NCBI GenBank assembly: GCA_029582155.1
Contig: CM055898.1
Span: 27,244,745-27,308,744, forward strand
Length of the DNA stretch: 64,000 nt
Direction: 5' to 3'
Source: Panopea generosa
Lineage: Eukaryota; Mollusca; Bivalvia; Adapedonta; Hiatellidae
Shown: in pieces, positions 24,511-35,795 of the stretch
Layout of the letters: each line of letters begins with the position of its first letter
Numbering within the stretch: position 1 is the first letter of the stretch
The notes under the pieces: generated by a model
Database searches by the model: none
Told to the model about the DNA's origin: nothing
What the model saw: the letters and a program-made list of their open reading frames with translations, nothing else
Made by a program: the position numbers and the translations under genes

Positions 24511-25345
24511 GTTGTTTCTGAGTGCTTCCTATTATAAGAAGAACTGTAAAGTATGCCGTAATAATAAGACAAAAATTCTGTTTTGCCGATTGTCCTCAAT
24601 TTGATGAGCTGATAACCAGCTATCAGTATCAGGAAAATGACGTCTTCAGCAACAGTCACGTCGCAGTTATACAAACGTATTACTACATTACACGCCAAAT
24701 AACTATTCTGTATAGCGGACCCAGCTCTCCCGATTGGGTCTATAAACTAGGAATGGGATTTGAGCACTTTGATTGGTCAGTTGAATGACGTCACAGTTTG
24801 GTAAGCGTTGAAAAGCTATGAATTGTGGGACAGTCACCGGCCAAAAATGACGGAATGAATAATAATATTAAAACAAAATAAGCAAGTGTAAAATTGCAAA
24901 TATTTAAAGGTTGATTACGATTCATTCTCCATAATATAGTACCCATTAAACAATCATATATAGAATATAACATACGCATACTAGAATTACTGATCAGTAA
25001 ATAAAAAATTAAATCAGAATCAAATCACTTGTACGAGACGCATTAGCAGCTGTAATAAATTCGCGGTAGGCGATGAAAATCACGAAAATGTTTGTCATTC
25101 ATAAAAAATGTTGTTCATTTCTTTATAAAAGTAAACATATTTAGCTACTGGTTATGCTGCTTTAAAGAGATAACGTGCAGGACAACGAAAATAATTAATT
25201 AGACGTTATTTCCGATAAAACTCAAAATATGAAATGTGAAATGTAAAATGTAATATAATACATTACCTTCCTACCTACCCGTGATTAGAATAATGGGTAG
25301 GTAAAGGAAAAAGGGACAATATTTTAATTTAGGCCTAATTCAAGC
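24510..25345. other. intergenic DNA, nothing recognised
   Basis: Overlapping short frames on both strands; no recognisable product. It contains a small hairpin cctaccc ... gggtagg at about 25271-25302. Confidence 0.5.
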
Positions 25346-25445
25346 TGGTTAGTTTAAACTTATTTATTTTACCTCAATTTTGAAACAAGTTATTACAAAT
25401 CGTGCTCGACGTCTTCCTAGATTGAACCAGTGCTACGTATATGCG
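25345..25445 (-). mobile_element. SINE (family 2) 3'-end fragment
   Basis: aaacttatttattttac-tcaattttgaaacaagtt-ttacaa-t-cgctcg-type sequence matches the low-coordinate end of the 48836-49022 SINE. The tRNA-like head is missing. Confidence 0.65.
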
Positions 25446-25845
25446 AAAAACATGACAGGGCACCGACACGACATCATGCCAAAACGACAAATAGGCCGTG
25501 TTGTGCGCCGCCAGAACGACTAATAGGCCGTGTGGCGCGTTAACGTGTTGTCGTTCTGGGGCGGCGCCGACATAACAGAATGGCACAACGACGAATAGGC
25601 CGTGTTGTCATTCGTGGGGAGGCGAGCCGACACGACGCGACGGCGTGTTATCATTTTTGCGCGTATTGACAGAATAGGGCGTCAACACGAAAATTTGCCA
25701 CGCACCAAAACGCCGTTGTGTTGTGTCGTGTTGTGGTTATTTCGTGTTCGCGGCCCGACAAAACGACATTGCTCGAATTTTCGTGTTGTCGTGTTGGCGC
25801 CACACAAAACGACCACGCGACATACAGAAATTAGCCACCATAGCT
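25440..25845. repeat. GC-rich repeat, inverted cluster
   Basis: Carries caaaacgacaaataggccgt and related words (cgac-aataggccgtgt three times), the reverse complement of the word in 22256-22775. Strongly CpG-rich. Together the two clusters make a diverged inverted pair about 3 kb apart. The open frame at 25602-25859 is an artefact of this composition. Confidence 0.75.
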
Positions 25846-26565
25846 ATAAACCTTCTTAAAAACTTAATGTATTGATTTGAAGAAAATCAGTACTTCATTT
25901 ATAAATAACGTTTACCCTTTAAACCATCGTGTGATCATCAATATAGATACATAAAAAGATAACGTTCCACATATTCATTCTTTATCTATCTATGTAAACC
26001 ACTTATTTCTCATGTGCTTACATGAACCAGTCGCCTCTATCGCTGACATATACACTCAACATAGATATACATTATCATATCACGTGAAGAAAAATCACAT
26101 GTTACCGTGGGGCGTTTAAACAGTAAAACATAGTTAAAAGTAACATACTTACAATAGACCACATTGGCGTTTCTCGTATTTGACTTTTGCGTTTAGTAAT
26201 ATTGAGTATGTGTCTTTTATATTTTAAAGATATATTTCAAAGCTTCGAACATGCATATCTTACTTGACTCTTTCATTCTAATAAAATACATGCATATCTA
26301 AATGGTCATGGGTATGTTATTTTCTTAAAATTTTAGATGAAGCTCATCGTCATTTTAAATTATACGATTTGTGATAAAATAATTAAATACCCAATGGAAT
26401 GAAAACTCATTCTTTGCTCGTAAATTGATGGTTTCATATCAAATTTTGACGTCATACCCATGAATTTGTAGGCTATACCTATGCTCTGGAAAAAAGATGA
26501 ATGAATTTCGAAAAAATATCCTCAATCAAATATTAAGAGGTTCTGTTCATTTTATAAGAATAAAC
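25846..26565. other. AT-rich intergenic DNA, nothing recognised
   Basis: No gene or repeat recognised. Confidence 0.5.
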
Positions 26566-26908
26566 GTTGAAAATCGTCCAAAAAAATCACGTACCATTGA
26601 GGGGCGCTGTTAACGATATTCTGCGGGATTATATCATTAAAAAAATCAAAGCTAAACGAAAGCCGATTCTTCATAGTATATGTGTATAGATTTTTGTTGA
26701 TTTACGCGAGATGTCAAACAATCCGATAGGAATACCGCAAACTACCTTAAGGATTGTTTTACATATGGCGTAATTTATCAAAAAATCTGTACGATTGATC
26801 TCTGAAGTCTCAGCTTTCGTTTAAACTTTTGTTTTATATAATATAATACTGCAATTTCTTGTTAACAGGGCCTCCTGGTGGTACGTGTTTTTCGGACGAT
26901 TTTTGCTG
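26566..26908. mobile_element. long palindrome P1 (fold-back element)
   Basis: Left arm 26566-26724 pairs with right arm 26751-26908 around a spacer of about 26 bp. Matched words (right arm as reverse complement): aaaatcgtcc, cacgtacca, ctgttaac, aaacgaaagc, gatttttt-gat, caaacaatcc / aaaacaatcc. Arms are diverged but collinear. A single arm is also found at 55480-55608. Confidence 0.85.
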
Positions 26909-27006
26909 TTTTTTCCCTTGTAAAATAATCAATATTTATTCAAAATTGTTTTTAGAAACATTATTAAATTACTCATTTTATTTCCTGCGATAAGATTATA
27001 ACTTTC

Positions 27007-27583
27007 ATGCAGATAAAATATAATTTGTATTACTTTTACATCTAATCATTACGCCGGGGTTAATATAAACGCGGGTTTAAAAACAACGAATTTTGAACAT
27101 TTACGGCTGATTACGCTAAAAAGCTCTGGTACAAGCTCTTGAATTTCACATATGTTAAACGTTATTAATTTCACTAAAATGTGATCAAATAAAAAGAGGG
27201 GATGATCACGCTAGTTTTTTTTTCATAATTTTAAATTAAAATTAAACACTTAAAAAACACGACGTTTGCTTGTGATTTCGAACAACGTCAAGAAAACGTT
27301 ATATACTACTAACGTAAAATAACGAAAAAACAGACATACGTCGTGTTTCTTAAAGGGTTTCACTTTTAATTTTGATTTGAATTGATGAAAAAATTAGCGT
27401 GAACATCATATTATAATAAAATAAATGAAGTTTAATAAATGTAAATTTCAAGAACTTGTACCAGCGCGTTTTTGTGCAATCAGACGTGAACGTTCAAAAT
27501 TTGTTGTTTTTAAACCCGCATTTAGACCAACCCCGTCGTAATGATTAGACGTGAAAGTAACATAATTTGTATTTTATCTGTGT
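27007..27583. mobile_element. long palindrome P2 (fold-back element)
   Basis: Left arm from 27007 to about 27267 pairs with right arm from about 27338 to 27583; the spacer is about 70 bp. Matched words: cagataaaata, tctaatcattacg, gcgggtttaaaaacaac, aattttgaac, ctggtacaag, cacgcta, aacacgacgt. As RNA or single-stranded DNA this would form a hairpin of about 250 bp. No open frame. Confidence 0.9.
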
Positions 27584-27596
27584 AAAAAGTATATCA

Positions 27597-27665
27597 ATAA
27601 AACTAGAAATGCCATATATAACCTGAAATGTGTTGAAAATGGCGTTAACCCCAATTCAAAAACAA
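27597..27665 (+). mobile_element. SINE (family 3, V-SINE-like) 3'-tail fragment
   Basis: aataaaactagaaatgccat, atataacctgaaatgtgttg and aaaatggcgttaa match the tail of the SINE at 46280-46512 almost exactly. The head is missing. It abuts the right end of palindrome P2. Confidence 0.85.
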
Positions 27666-28795
27666 TTGTAATGAAAAGTTGATGTCAAAAGATGATTATT
27701 ATCCTTCGATTTTTTGTAACTGTGGCAGCAAGTACGTTACCAATGTATATAATAAAATGAATAATGATATTTTCAAACAGTTCTAACTTCTTTCACTTCT
27801 GTTTTCCTATAGGAGACAGGAACTGACTTTGTTGATTCTTCGACTGTGGTTTGGACCTACCATGGATGGATGAGGTATATAACACGCAAATTTGAAACAC
27901 TCAAGTTCGGTTGATAGAATCTCTTTAGCTAACCTACTTTACATACAGTCAATTGTTTTAAGTACCAATAAGTTCGTTGTTCCCAGAACTGAAGAAAGGC
28001 ATGATCTAATATCCAATTAATATTCAATTGCCTTTTTAATTTTTTTTTCCACTGATTTACATTTTCTCAACTGCCTTATTTATGAGATCCGGTTGACACG
28101 TCCGATAAGGTGACGTAAATGTATATATAGTACATGTATGACTACAAACCCAATACACTATTTTGAAACTACGTCATTCTATTTTTTAGATGGAACCTTC
28201 CGTATTAGGGGGGATTGTAGTATGATAGCAGATTTATCTGTTGCATAAATTATAAAACATACCAAATATTACTATTCAGAGTGCTCTACTACTGTCCGTT
28301 CCAATAGCGTAAATGGTAACGGTTTGTATTGCCAACCCAAAATTTGCGAGTTCGAGCCGTATCTACAATGAAATTATTTTCATCAATTTTATTTGCCAAA
28401 GCAGTATCAGAGTGTACTCTTTTATTTTTAATTTGATATATCATGCGCTATTTATATATTTATCTATTTATTACGTGAGATGTTTTTTTATCTATATAAT
28501 TTATCTATAAATATTATTATGTCACTACAAATTTCATTTCAACAAAATTCATCAGCAGTGTCGGTTGTTTCTCCACCTTCAGATGCCTTGTCAGTGGCTT
28601 CGCCATCGCCGGTGACGTCAGTGTCGGAGTCAAGGACATTTCTGTCATATCGAGAAAAATTAACAACTATAACAGCTTGATTTTGTTATTATTTTCTTTG
28701 TTATGCGCATATTAAAATAAGTTATTAAATACATGGTAATTTACATCAATTCAGCAGGAATCTTTAAAAAAAAAACGCTGATAAGAACAGTGCTA
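27666..28795. other. intergenic DNA with one tRNA-like box pair
   Basis: At about 28292-28365 a box A-like tagcgtaaatggtaacgg and box B-like cgagttcgagccg occur at tRNA spacing, but the acceptor and anticodon stems do not pair; this is possibly a SINE head. A 66-codon frame at 28480-28680 encodes a Ser/Pro-rich stretch (AVSVVSPPSDALSVASPSPV) with no recognisable domain. Nothing else seen. Confidence 0.35.
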
Positions 28796-28970
28796 CATTT
28801 AGCGTTGGGTTTGCGACATATATCGGTGGTAAAAATGTTGCAACCCTTAACGGCAGATGATTTTGCGAAACTTGGCGTTAGTTGCGACATTTAACGCCAA
28901 TCTTGAGACATATAACGTTAGTTCCGACATTTAGCGTCGGTGCGACATTTAACGTTGCCATACAAAGTAA
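28795..28970. repeat. short degenerate tandem repeat
   Basis: The word gcgacattta-cgtt and variants (gcgacatatatcg, ccgacatttagcgt, gagacatataacgtt) recurs five or six times at 20-35 bp spacing. Confidence 0.6.
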
Positions 28971-29029
28971 CAGAAAATAAACAGTCCCTCATTCGTCATA
29001 ACAACGACTGAGAACAACCACTGTAACAT

Positions 29030-29925
29030 ATAAACAAAATTTGTTATTTCTTCACAACAACATATGAGCCAAAGAAAGGCAAACACAAAGCAAATAACAA
29101 ATCTTTCTTCACAGAAAAGAGTATTTCACAAAGTCTGAACAAATACAACATGATGGCAATATACAAACTACATACTAAACCACTCGTTTTTTTCACTTCA
29201 TCTACAGTCAAAATAATTATTTTAACATGAACATCACTCACATGACGGCAACACAAAACAAGCAACAGTTGTTTAAAACAACATCTGAGTTACAACCACA
29301 GCAACACTACAACAACAACTTCTCCTATTTATAACAGTTTCTGAGCAACAACCACGGCAAAATAAAATAAACAACCAGCCTTTCATCACTTCATATTAAT
29401 CAAAGGCAACTCACTTCGCCATAAGAACGTCTGAGCAATAACCACGGTAACAAAGAAACAGCTGCCTTTACTTTACAATACCAAAATCGTTGGAGCAATA
29501 GCAGAGGAAACACAAAATAAACAACCGCCCCTTCTTCGAAGTAACGACTGAGGCACATCAAACCGTCACATCATAACCAACTGTTTTCTTCCATAAATGT
29601 AATATATCATAGTTGTAAAGTTACATAGTTGTCATCATTAATTTAGATCCGTTTTTGAACTCTTATATGTAAAGTCTATAAAAATAATATACTTCTGGTC
29701 TGTTTAAATATGACTATTATTTTACATGGCGTCAGAACATCTAGGAATATCGAAGGAAATACAGAAAAATCCGGGGAGATATTACGGCATATGATAGATA
29801 AGTAACAAACAAGAAGCAACAACCAGGAAACACAAAACAGCTGTTCTTACGTCATAATAAGTTAATAACGTCTGACCAACAACCACAGCTACACATTTAT
29901 AAATAAGCATTGGACCACGTTCGTC
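29030..29925. repeat. diverged 57-bp satellite, left outlier
   Basis: Contains the words of the main array (ttcttcacaacaaca, tctgagcaacaaccac, gcaacac, cacaaaacaaacaac) but with many changes and irregular spacing. It appears to be an old edge of the 57-bp array at 32520-39165. Confidence 0.65.
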
Positions 29926-30029
29926 TAAAATGCTCACATATGGCAGAGGACACAGTGTCAAGGAAGACAATGTTTGATAACGCAAGTGACGTACCCTAGG
30001 CACAGTATTCATAATTATTGTCAGTCGGC

Positions 30030-31930
30030 ATTTTGTGTATATACATGTATAACTACTGTTTGGTGAAGATTAAATAAAAATTACGAATGCAAGATTGAAC
30101 ATAGCGTCCAATAACTCCAATGTTGACGGTTCAAGGGCAATACCTCAAACATTGATTATTTTATTTGATTACTTTTATGACGATCAAATAAAAAACTGGA
30201 GTACAAGAATGAACATATAAGGTCAAATAACGCCGCTTTTGACGGTCTATAGGCCACAAATTCCGACATTGACTATCGGATTTGGCTACTTCAAGAGTTT
30301 TCCTGATATATCATGATTATTATAACTGCCGTGTAAATTTGATGAAGATCGAATGAAAATTATGAACGCTAGAATGCTCCGACTACAATGATTTGACAAT
30401 TTGAAAGCGTTCTAGTTTCCAAGATATTACGATTAACTATAGTGTAAGTTTTGGTGAAGATCAAATGAAAACATTATTTGCTAGGATGCACGCAAGGCCA
30501 AAAAACGCATTTCAAGGGCCTTACTGATATTATGGTTATATTACTACTGTGCAAGACTAATGGACGCTAGAATTCACACACTTTCAAATAAAGCAAGAAA
30601 TGCTTATTCAAGGGTCATAACTGTAACATTAATTCGATTTGGCCAGTCCAAGGATTTGTCCGAGTTATTATGTTCATATAACTACTATGTCAGCTTTGAA
30701 ATATCTAACTGAAACTGCGTGTGTACACAAAATAAATCACTCATCTATCCAACATAAAATATCCATTGGTTTTCAGGTGCTATCTTTCTTGGATTCTTCC
30801 ACATAGTAAGCCAGATGGTCCAGTTCAAGAAGCCACAATAGTCCATAAAGGGCTTTCAACCAACTGATCCCGCCAATGAGCTTTTTAACATCTCCCGAGT
30901 TGTACAGCTTCTATGCAGTACTCCGATATAGAACAAGGTTTGTAACACAACACTTATCCAGTATTTTATTGGTTGAAATGTTACTATTCCATATCACATA
31001 CCATTTGTAGTTGACCATATGTACATATTGGGAGTGCTAACGTGTACACACAGTTAAATAACGATTCACGGTTAATCAGTCCGACATTATAGTTTCCAAT
31101 TTGGTCGGCTAAAACGTTTTCTGATATATTATGGTTATATAGCTTCTATCTAAGTTTCCTGAAAACCAAATGAATAATGCTATTCACAATGTCAACAATG
31201 TATTTCCATTATTCAAGGGCCATAATTCCGATTTTTTTTATCCGAAATAAACAGTTTAATAACTTGCCTGATTTAAACATATTTTATTGCCGTAATGTGT
31301 ACAATAGGATCGAACCACATGTTCTTAACAACATTAGTTACGGCTCCTCTTCCCATAAATTATTGATACATAGATAAAATATGGCATAAATGGTACATTA
31401 TAAAAGCTTCATTGTAATCATTTCTTTTCACGTTTTACACAAGAATAGAACGAAACAATAATTTTAATAAAAACGGTTAGGTAAAAGGAAAAGTTTAAAG
31501 AAGAGATATAGAAAAAGGAAAGGTTATATAGATGATTATACACGAAGTCAAGACACGTTCGCCAAGTGCTATAATTATCACATTCATGTTATACAAAAAA
31601 TACATACAATTATAAAAATATATTCGTGTCATTTATAAATTTTGAATAGCTCGTCGAAACACATATTCGTTTTGGACGTTCGTATAGCTGATATCACCAC
31701 GCAGCAGTAAATTAACATTAAATGGATGAAACTGTCTGGTAGTATTAAATAAAATAATAACTTGTCTGACATGATATGATTATATAACTATTTTATAAGT
31801 TTGACAAAGGCTCAGTGAAAACGTGTTTTTAGATAGTATGGTTACATGACCAAGTGTATAAGTGTGACGAAGATCCAATAAAAATTCAGAACTTTGCTTA
31901 ATTGCACATAATCAAAAGTTTAAGGGCGTA
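30030..31930. repeat. diverged repeat, about 110-160 bp units, dispersed
   Basis: Recurring order: ggtgaagat-aaatgaaaat, tacgaacgctagaatg, aaggtcaaataacgc, tcaagggc-ataa-tccgac, atttggc-a-t-caagagtt, ttcctgatatatta-ggttat, ataactactgtg-aag. Units are clear at 30030-30720, 31040-31250 and 31770-31925, with unrecognised DNA between. Non-coding. Confidence 0.65.
31265..31390 (+). repeat. dispersed repeat shared with 40055-40145
   Basis: atattttattgc, then cttaacaacattagttacgg-c-c-tcccataaa, matches ctcacaacattagttacgac-c-tcccctaaa near 40100. It resembles the end of a LINE because the second copy lies just beyond the 3' side of a minus-strand LINE; that link is inference. Confidence 0.55.
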
Positions 31931-32231
31931 CAACAGGCGACGATAAACAGGGGGTAACCGAAATGACTTTTATTCCTCTTTTTGATCAGATGAGTTAATA
32001 AAGTCATCATTTCTTCACATCAATGAATGAGCAGCAACAACGGTAAAACAAAGCAACAACTTCGACACTTCTTGACAACAGCGACTCTTGTTTCAAAACA
32101 ACGTACCTAACGGTAACAATATTAAACAACGTTTTATTCAAAAAAAGCGTCTGAGACAAAATCACGGTAACTATAAAAATAATGTGTATTTCTTATATCA
32201 ATAATGACTGTTTATTGGTTGTATTATAAAG

Positions 32232-32468
32232 GGAGGTAATAAACTATTATTGAAATGGGGTTTAACGCCATTTTCAACAAATTTCAGGTTTTATGTGGCA
32301 TATGCATATCCAGTTTTATTGGTGGAAGAAGACATCAGAATAATCTGAGTAGAATTACCGACCTTCCGCAAGTAACTTGTAAGCTTTCTCACATAATGTT
32401 TTTGGAGCGAACGGGACTCGAACAGGTGCGGTCTACGACCTTAGCGGTGAGAGGAAAGAGGTAATTAA
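32232..32468 (-). mobile_element. SINE (family 3, V-SINE-like), reverse copy
   Basis: On the minus strand: head part acctctcaccgct-aggtcgta and gttcgagtcccg, then the conserved tail with tgccacataaaacctgaaat-type and aaatggcgttaaacccc. The first part of the tRNA head (box A) is missing or eroded. It matches 46280-46512 over most of its length. Confidence 0.8.
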
Positions 32469-32519
32469 TTTGCTATTATTGTGCAGTAGTAATTCAACAA
32501 AGATATTTCTAGCTAAACT

Positions 32520-33782
32520 CTTTGGGAAGGCTTAGCGCAACAAACACACAAAACCAACAGAAAATCTAATCAACAAACATAGCTACACACAAAAACAGAC
32601 GATCTTACAACAAAGTTTGAGAAAAAGCAAAACAACACAAACAGACAATTTATCTGAAAAAAAGTCTGAGCAACAAACGTAGCAACACAAAAAAACGCAA
32701 CCTTTCTTCACAGTAAAGTTTAAGCAACATGTATTGCAACACAAAACTAACAGATGATCTTTCTTCACAACATGGTCTGACCAAAAAACAAATCATCCCA
32801 AAACAAAGAGACGATATTTCTTCACAACAAAATCTGAGCAACAAACATAGCAACACAAACCAAGCAGACTTCTTCACGCTAAAGTCTGAACAACAAATAT
32901 AGCAATACAGAACAAAAAAACAATAAGTCTTTATAATAAAGTCTGAGCAACAGACATAGCAACAAAAACATACAAACGATATATCTTCATATTATAGTCG
33001 AGCAACAAACATAGCAACACAAAACATACAAGCGATATGTCTTCATAATAACGTCTGAGCAATAAACATAGCAACACAAAACAAACAGACGATATGTCTT
33101 CATAATAAAGTCTGAGCAACAAACATAGCAACACAAAAGAAACAAACGCTTTATCTTCAAAACAAAGTCTAAGAAATAAACATAGCAACACAAAACAAAC
33201 ATATTATCGTTTTCACAACACTGTCCGAGTAACAAACGTAACTACACAAATTATTTTGCTTTACAACAAACGCTGTGATTGTTAACAAGGCAACACAAAA
33301 CAGACCATTTGTCTTCACAACAAAAACTGAGCAACAAACATAGCAACACAATACCAACAGACGATCTTTATTCTAAACAAAATCTGAGCAACAAACACAG
33401 TCACACAACGAACAGATGATCTGACACCAAAATCTGAGAAAAGCAAAACAAAACAAACAGACGATTTATCTGAAACACAGTCTGAGCATCTAAGGTAGCA
33501 ACACAAAAACAAACAGACGATCTTGTTTCACAGCAATGCCTGACCAACAAACATATCAACCGAAAACAAACAGACCATATTTCTTCACAACTAAATCCAA
33601 GCAACATACATAGCAACACAAAACTAACAGATGATCTTTCTTCACAATAAGGTCTGGTCAACAACCATATCAACCCAAAACAAACAGACGGTATTTCTTC
33701 ACAACAAAATCAGAGCAACAAACATAGCTATACAAAACAAACAAACTAAATGTTTTCATAACAAATTCTGAGCAACAAACAT
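32520..33782. repeat. 57-bp satellite, left block
   Basis: Tandem units approximating gcaacaaacatagcaacaca, aaacaaacagacgatctttc, ttcacaacaaagtctga; period 57 bp. Because 57 is a multiple of three, the minus strand shows repetitive Cys/Leu-rich frames (VLLCLLLRLCCEERSSVCF). Frequent indels break them, so they are not genes. The block ends exactly where a 2.9-kb element is inserted. Confidence 0.95.
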
Positions 33783-34753
33783 CACAGTGTCCAATCGGTT
33801 CTGGAGGAGGCGTGGGGGTAATGTTGGATGGCGGTGAAATAACGTTGAATGGTGGTGGGATTCATTTTGTTGATAATATTTAAAAATATTGAGCTGAGCA
33901 ATATGATGTCGTAATGATTACACGGCAGCAACCGAACTTTTACAGACTGTAGCCGTTTTCTTGATCATTCGGTAAATACAAGGAATTTTCTGTGGAATCA
34001 TTGGAACGAGTGTTTTAAAAGTGCAAAAATTGTCTTGCTACCGACCATAATTTGATGTATCATTTTCTTTTATAAACAACACCCTCCTCAATTCTCAACT
34101 TTATATTTTCACCCTTTTCGGTATTTTACTTCTGTAAAAATGATTAAGTGGCGTTTTATTATGAAAAATCAGCATAACACTGAAGGTGGTGGTGGAGCTG
34201 TTGAGGATGGTAGATTTACCAAAGCCTTTTTTCTAAGGTTCACCATGCATGCGGTCTTTTTTCGGTTACTATCTTGTCATGTATTTAAAAATTGTTACGA
34301 GTGTATACCGTTTATTGTAAAGAAAATCAAACTGATAAGTGTCATTTTCAGCTGTATAAGAGACATGACTTTTAATTTGTAAAATAATTCACCAAGAACC
34401 ATCTAAGCATAAATCAAATCTTTCTCTTTACAAGAAATCCACAAAAATACATAATCGCAGTGTAAGAGACAAAAAATATTTACACCACAAATTATAGCTA
34501 CTGAAACGGCGCGATTTACCTCACCCAAATCAATAGTAGCCAGTAAACGGATTAGAATTAAGTCGCCATACCTTTACGACCCCCAAAAAGTATTCATCAA
34601 GTGCTGTGTCTTACTAGTGAATTTCAGCCTTTCAATTAGAAGTTTGCTCATGTACTTGGATTATTTAATTTCACGTACATCAATTTCACAAAATGTGTTA
34701 TTAAAGTGAAAATTTATTAAAATGATTGATGATAGAAGAAACCCATAATATTT

Positions 34754-34965
34754 CAGTAGAACTTCGTTGGCTCAAACACGTATGGCTAGAACACCACACA
34801 TGGCTCGAACAACTTATCTGGTCCCGGCCGAAATACTATTTAATTTCTATTAGAACACCGATGTCTGGAAGAGTCGAACTAGAAATTAGGCCCAGTCATC
34901 ATATGTACCTGTATTGTTACGCTCTTCGTCCAGTCTCGTCGGTTCGATCCATCGAAGTTCTAATG
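34754..34965. mobile_element. pogo/Tigger-like MITE, copy A
   Basis: Inverted ends cagtagaacttcgttggctc and (reverse complement) cattagaacttcgatggatc. The interior shares gctagaacac, ggctcgaac and acttatct-gtcccggcc with copy B. Flanking TA is not preserved here. The open frames over it are incidental. Confidence 0.7.
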
Positions 34966-35609
34966 TTTTCATCTTTATATACTTTGAATAAGTTCTATCA
35001 TTTCGATACAGGAAATTAATATATGATTTGCACTTGCTGTCGACGATCTGCCGAATATGGTTTTCAATCATTTACAATAGTAATGCACATTTTTCAACGC
35101 AGGAACAAAAATATTCTTAGCGTATGCTATGAAAATGTAACTTTACATAATGAGTATATATATTTTTCAGAAATAGTTTAAATTAAAAATTGCAGCGTGG
35201 CCTTTTAAAGTACTTTAATAAGCTAATAAATGTGACTGCAGCAATTTTATAAACCTCTTTGTGTTTTATTAATAATACTGCATTTATCTAAAGCTTTATA
35301 TTCCTTATGAAGTAAACACAAACTATTTCGTACATATCATTTCATGTTAGCACGCTATTGAAACAAGCGATATGTTTTAAAATAGATATTTAACAATACA
35401 ATGTGCACACTTATTCAAAACAGAACTTCGTAACCGCAGTGCAGGACACGGACGTTATTACAACAAATACAAGATTAATGTTGGTGGTAATGGTTGTCGC
35501 TACCTGTAAACTAGTAAATTATGTTGTTGTAGGGATTTACATTTTGAGCCAGTTAGTCACTTATGGATGTTGTCATAATCATTTGAATAAGTGACTTACT
35601 AAAGATGAT

Positions 35610-35795
35610 TACAGTAGAACTTCGTTGCTCGCACACGGATGGCTAGAACACTGTATATAGCTCGAACCACTTATCTAGTCCCGGCCTAAAGCCTATGCCG
35701 ATGTATATGCCTGTACATGTTTGGTATGATGTTGAACAGTACTTTGCTCGAACAACCTTAGCGCGAACTATTTTGTCCATCGAAGTGTTACTGTA
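35610..35795. mobile_element. pogo/Tigger-like MITE, copy B
   Basis: Ends cagtagaacttcgttgctcg and (reverse complement) cagtaacacttcgatggaca. It is flanked by TA on each side (35610-35611 and 35794-35795), as expected for Tc1/mariner-superfamily insertion. 182 bp between the TAs. It is nested inside the 2.9-kb element, hence younger than it. Confidence 0.8.

Noticed and set aside
28480-28680. Ser/Pro-rich 66-codon frame as a small gene
   Set aside because: No splice, promoter or domain support; overlaps another frame and is short.
33783-33815. A full recombination signal sequence (heptamer plus nonamer)
   Set aside because: The CACAGTG heptamer is there, but no A-rich nonamer at 12 or 23 bp spacing.
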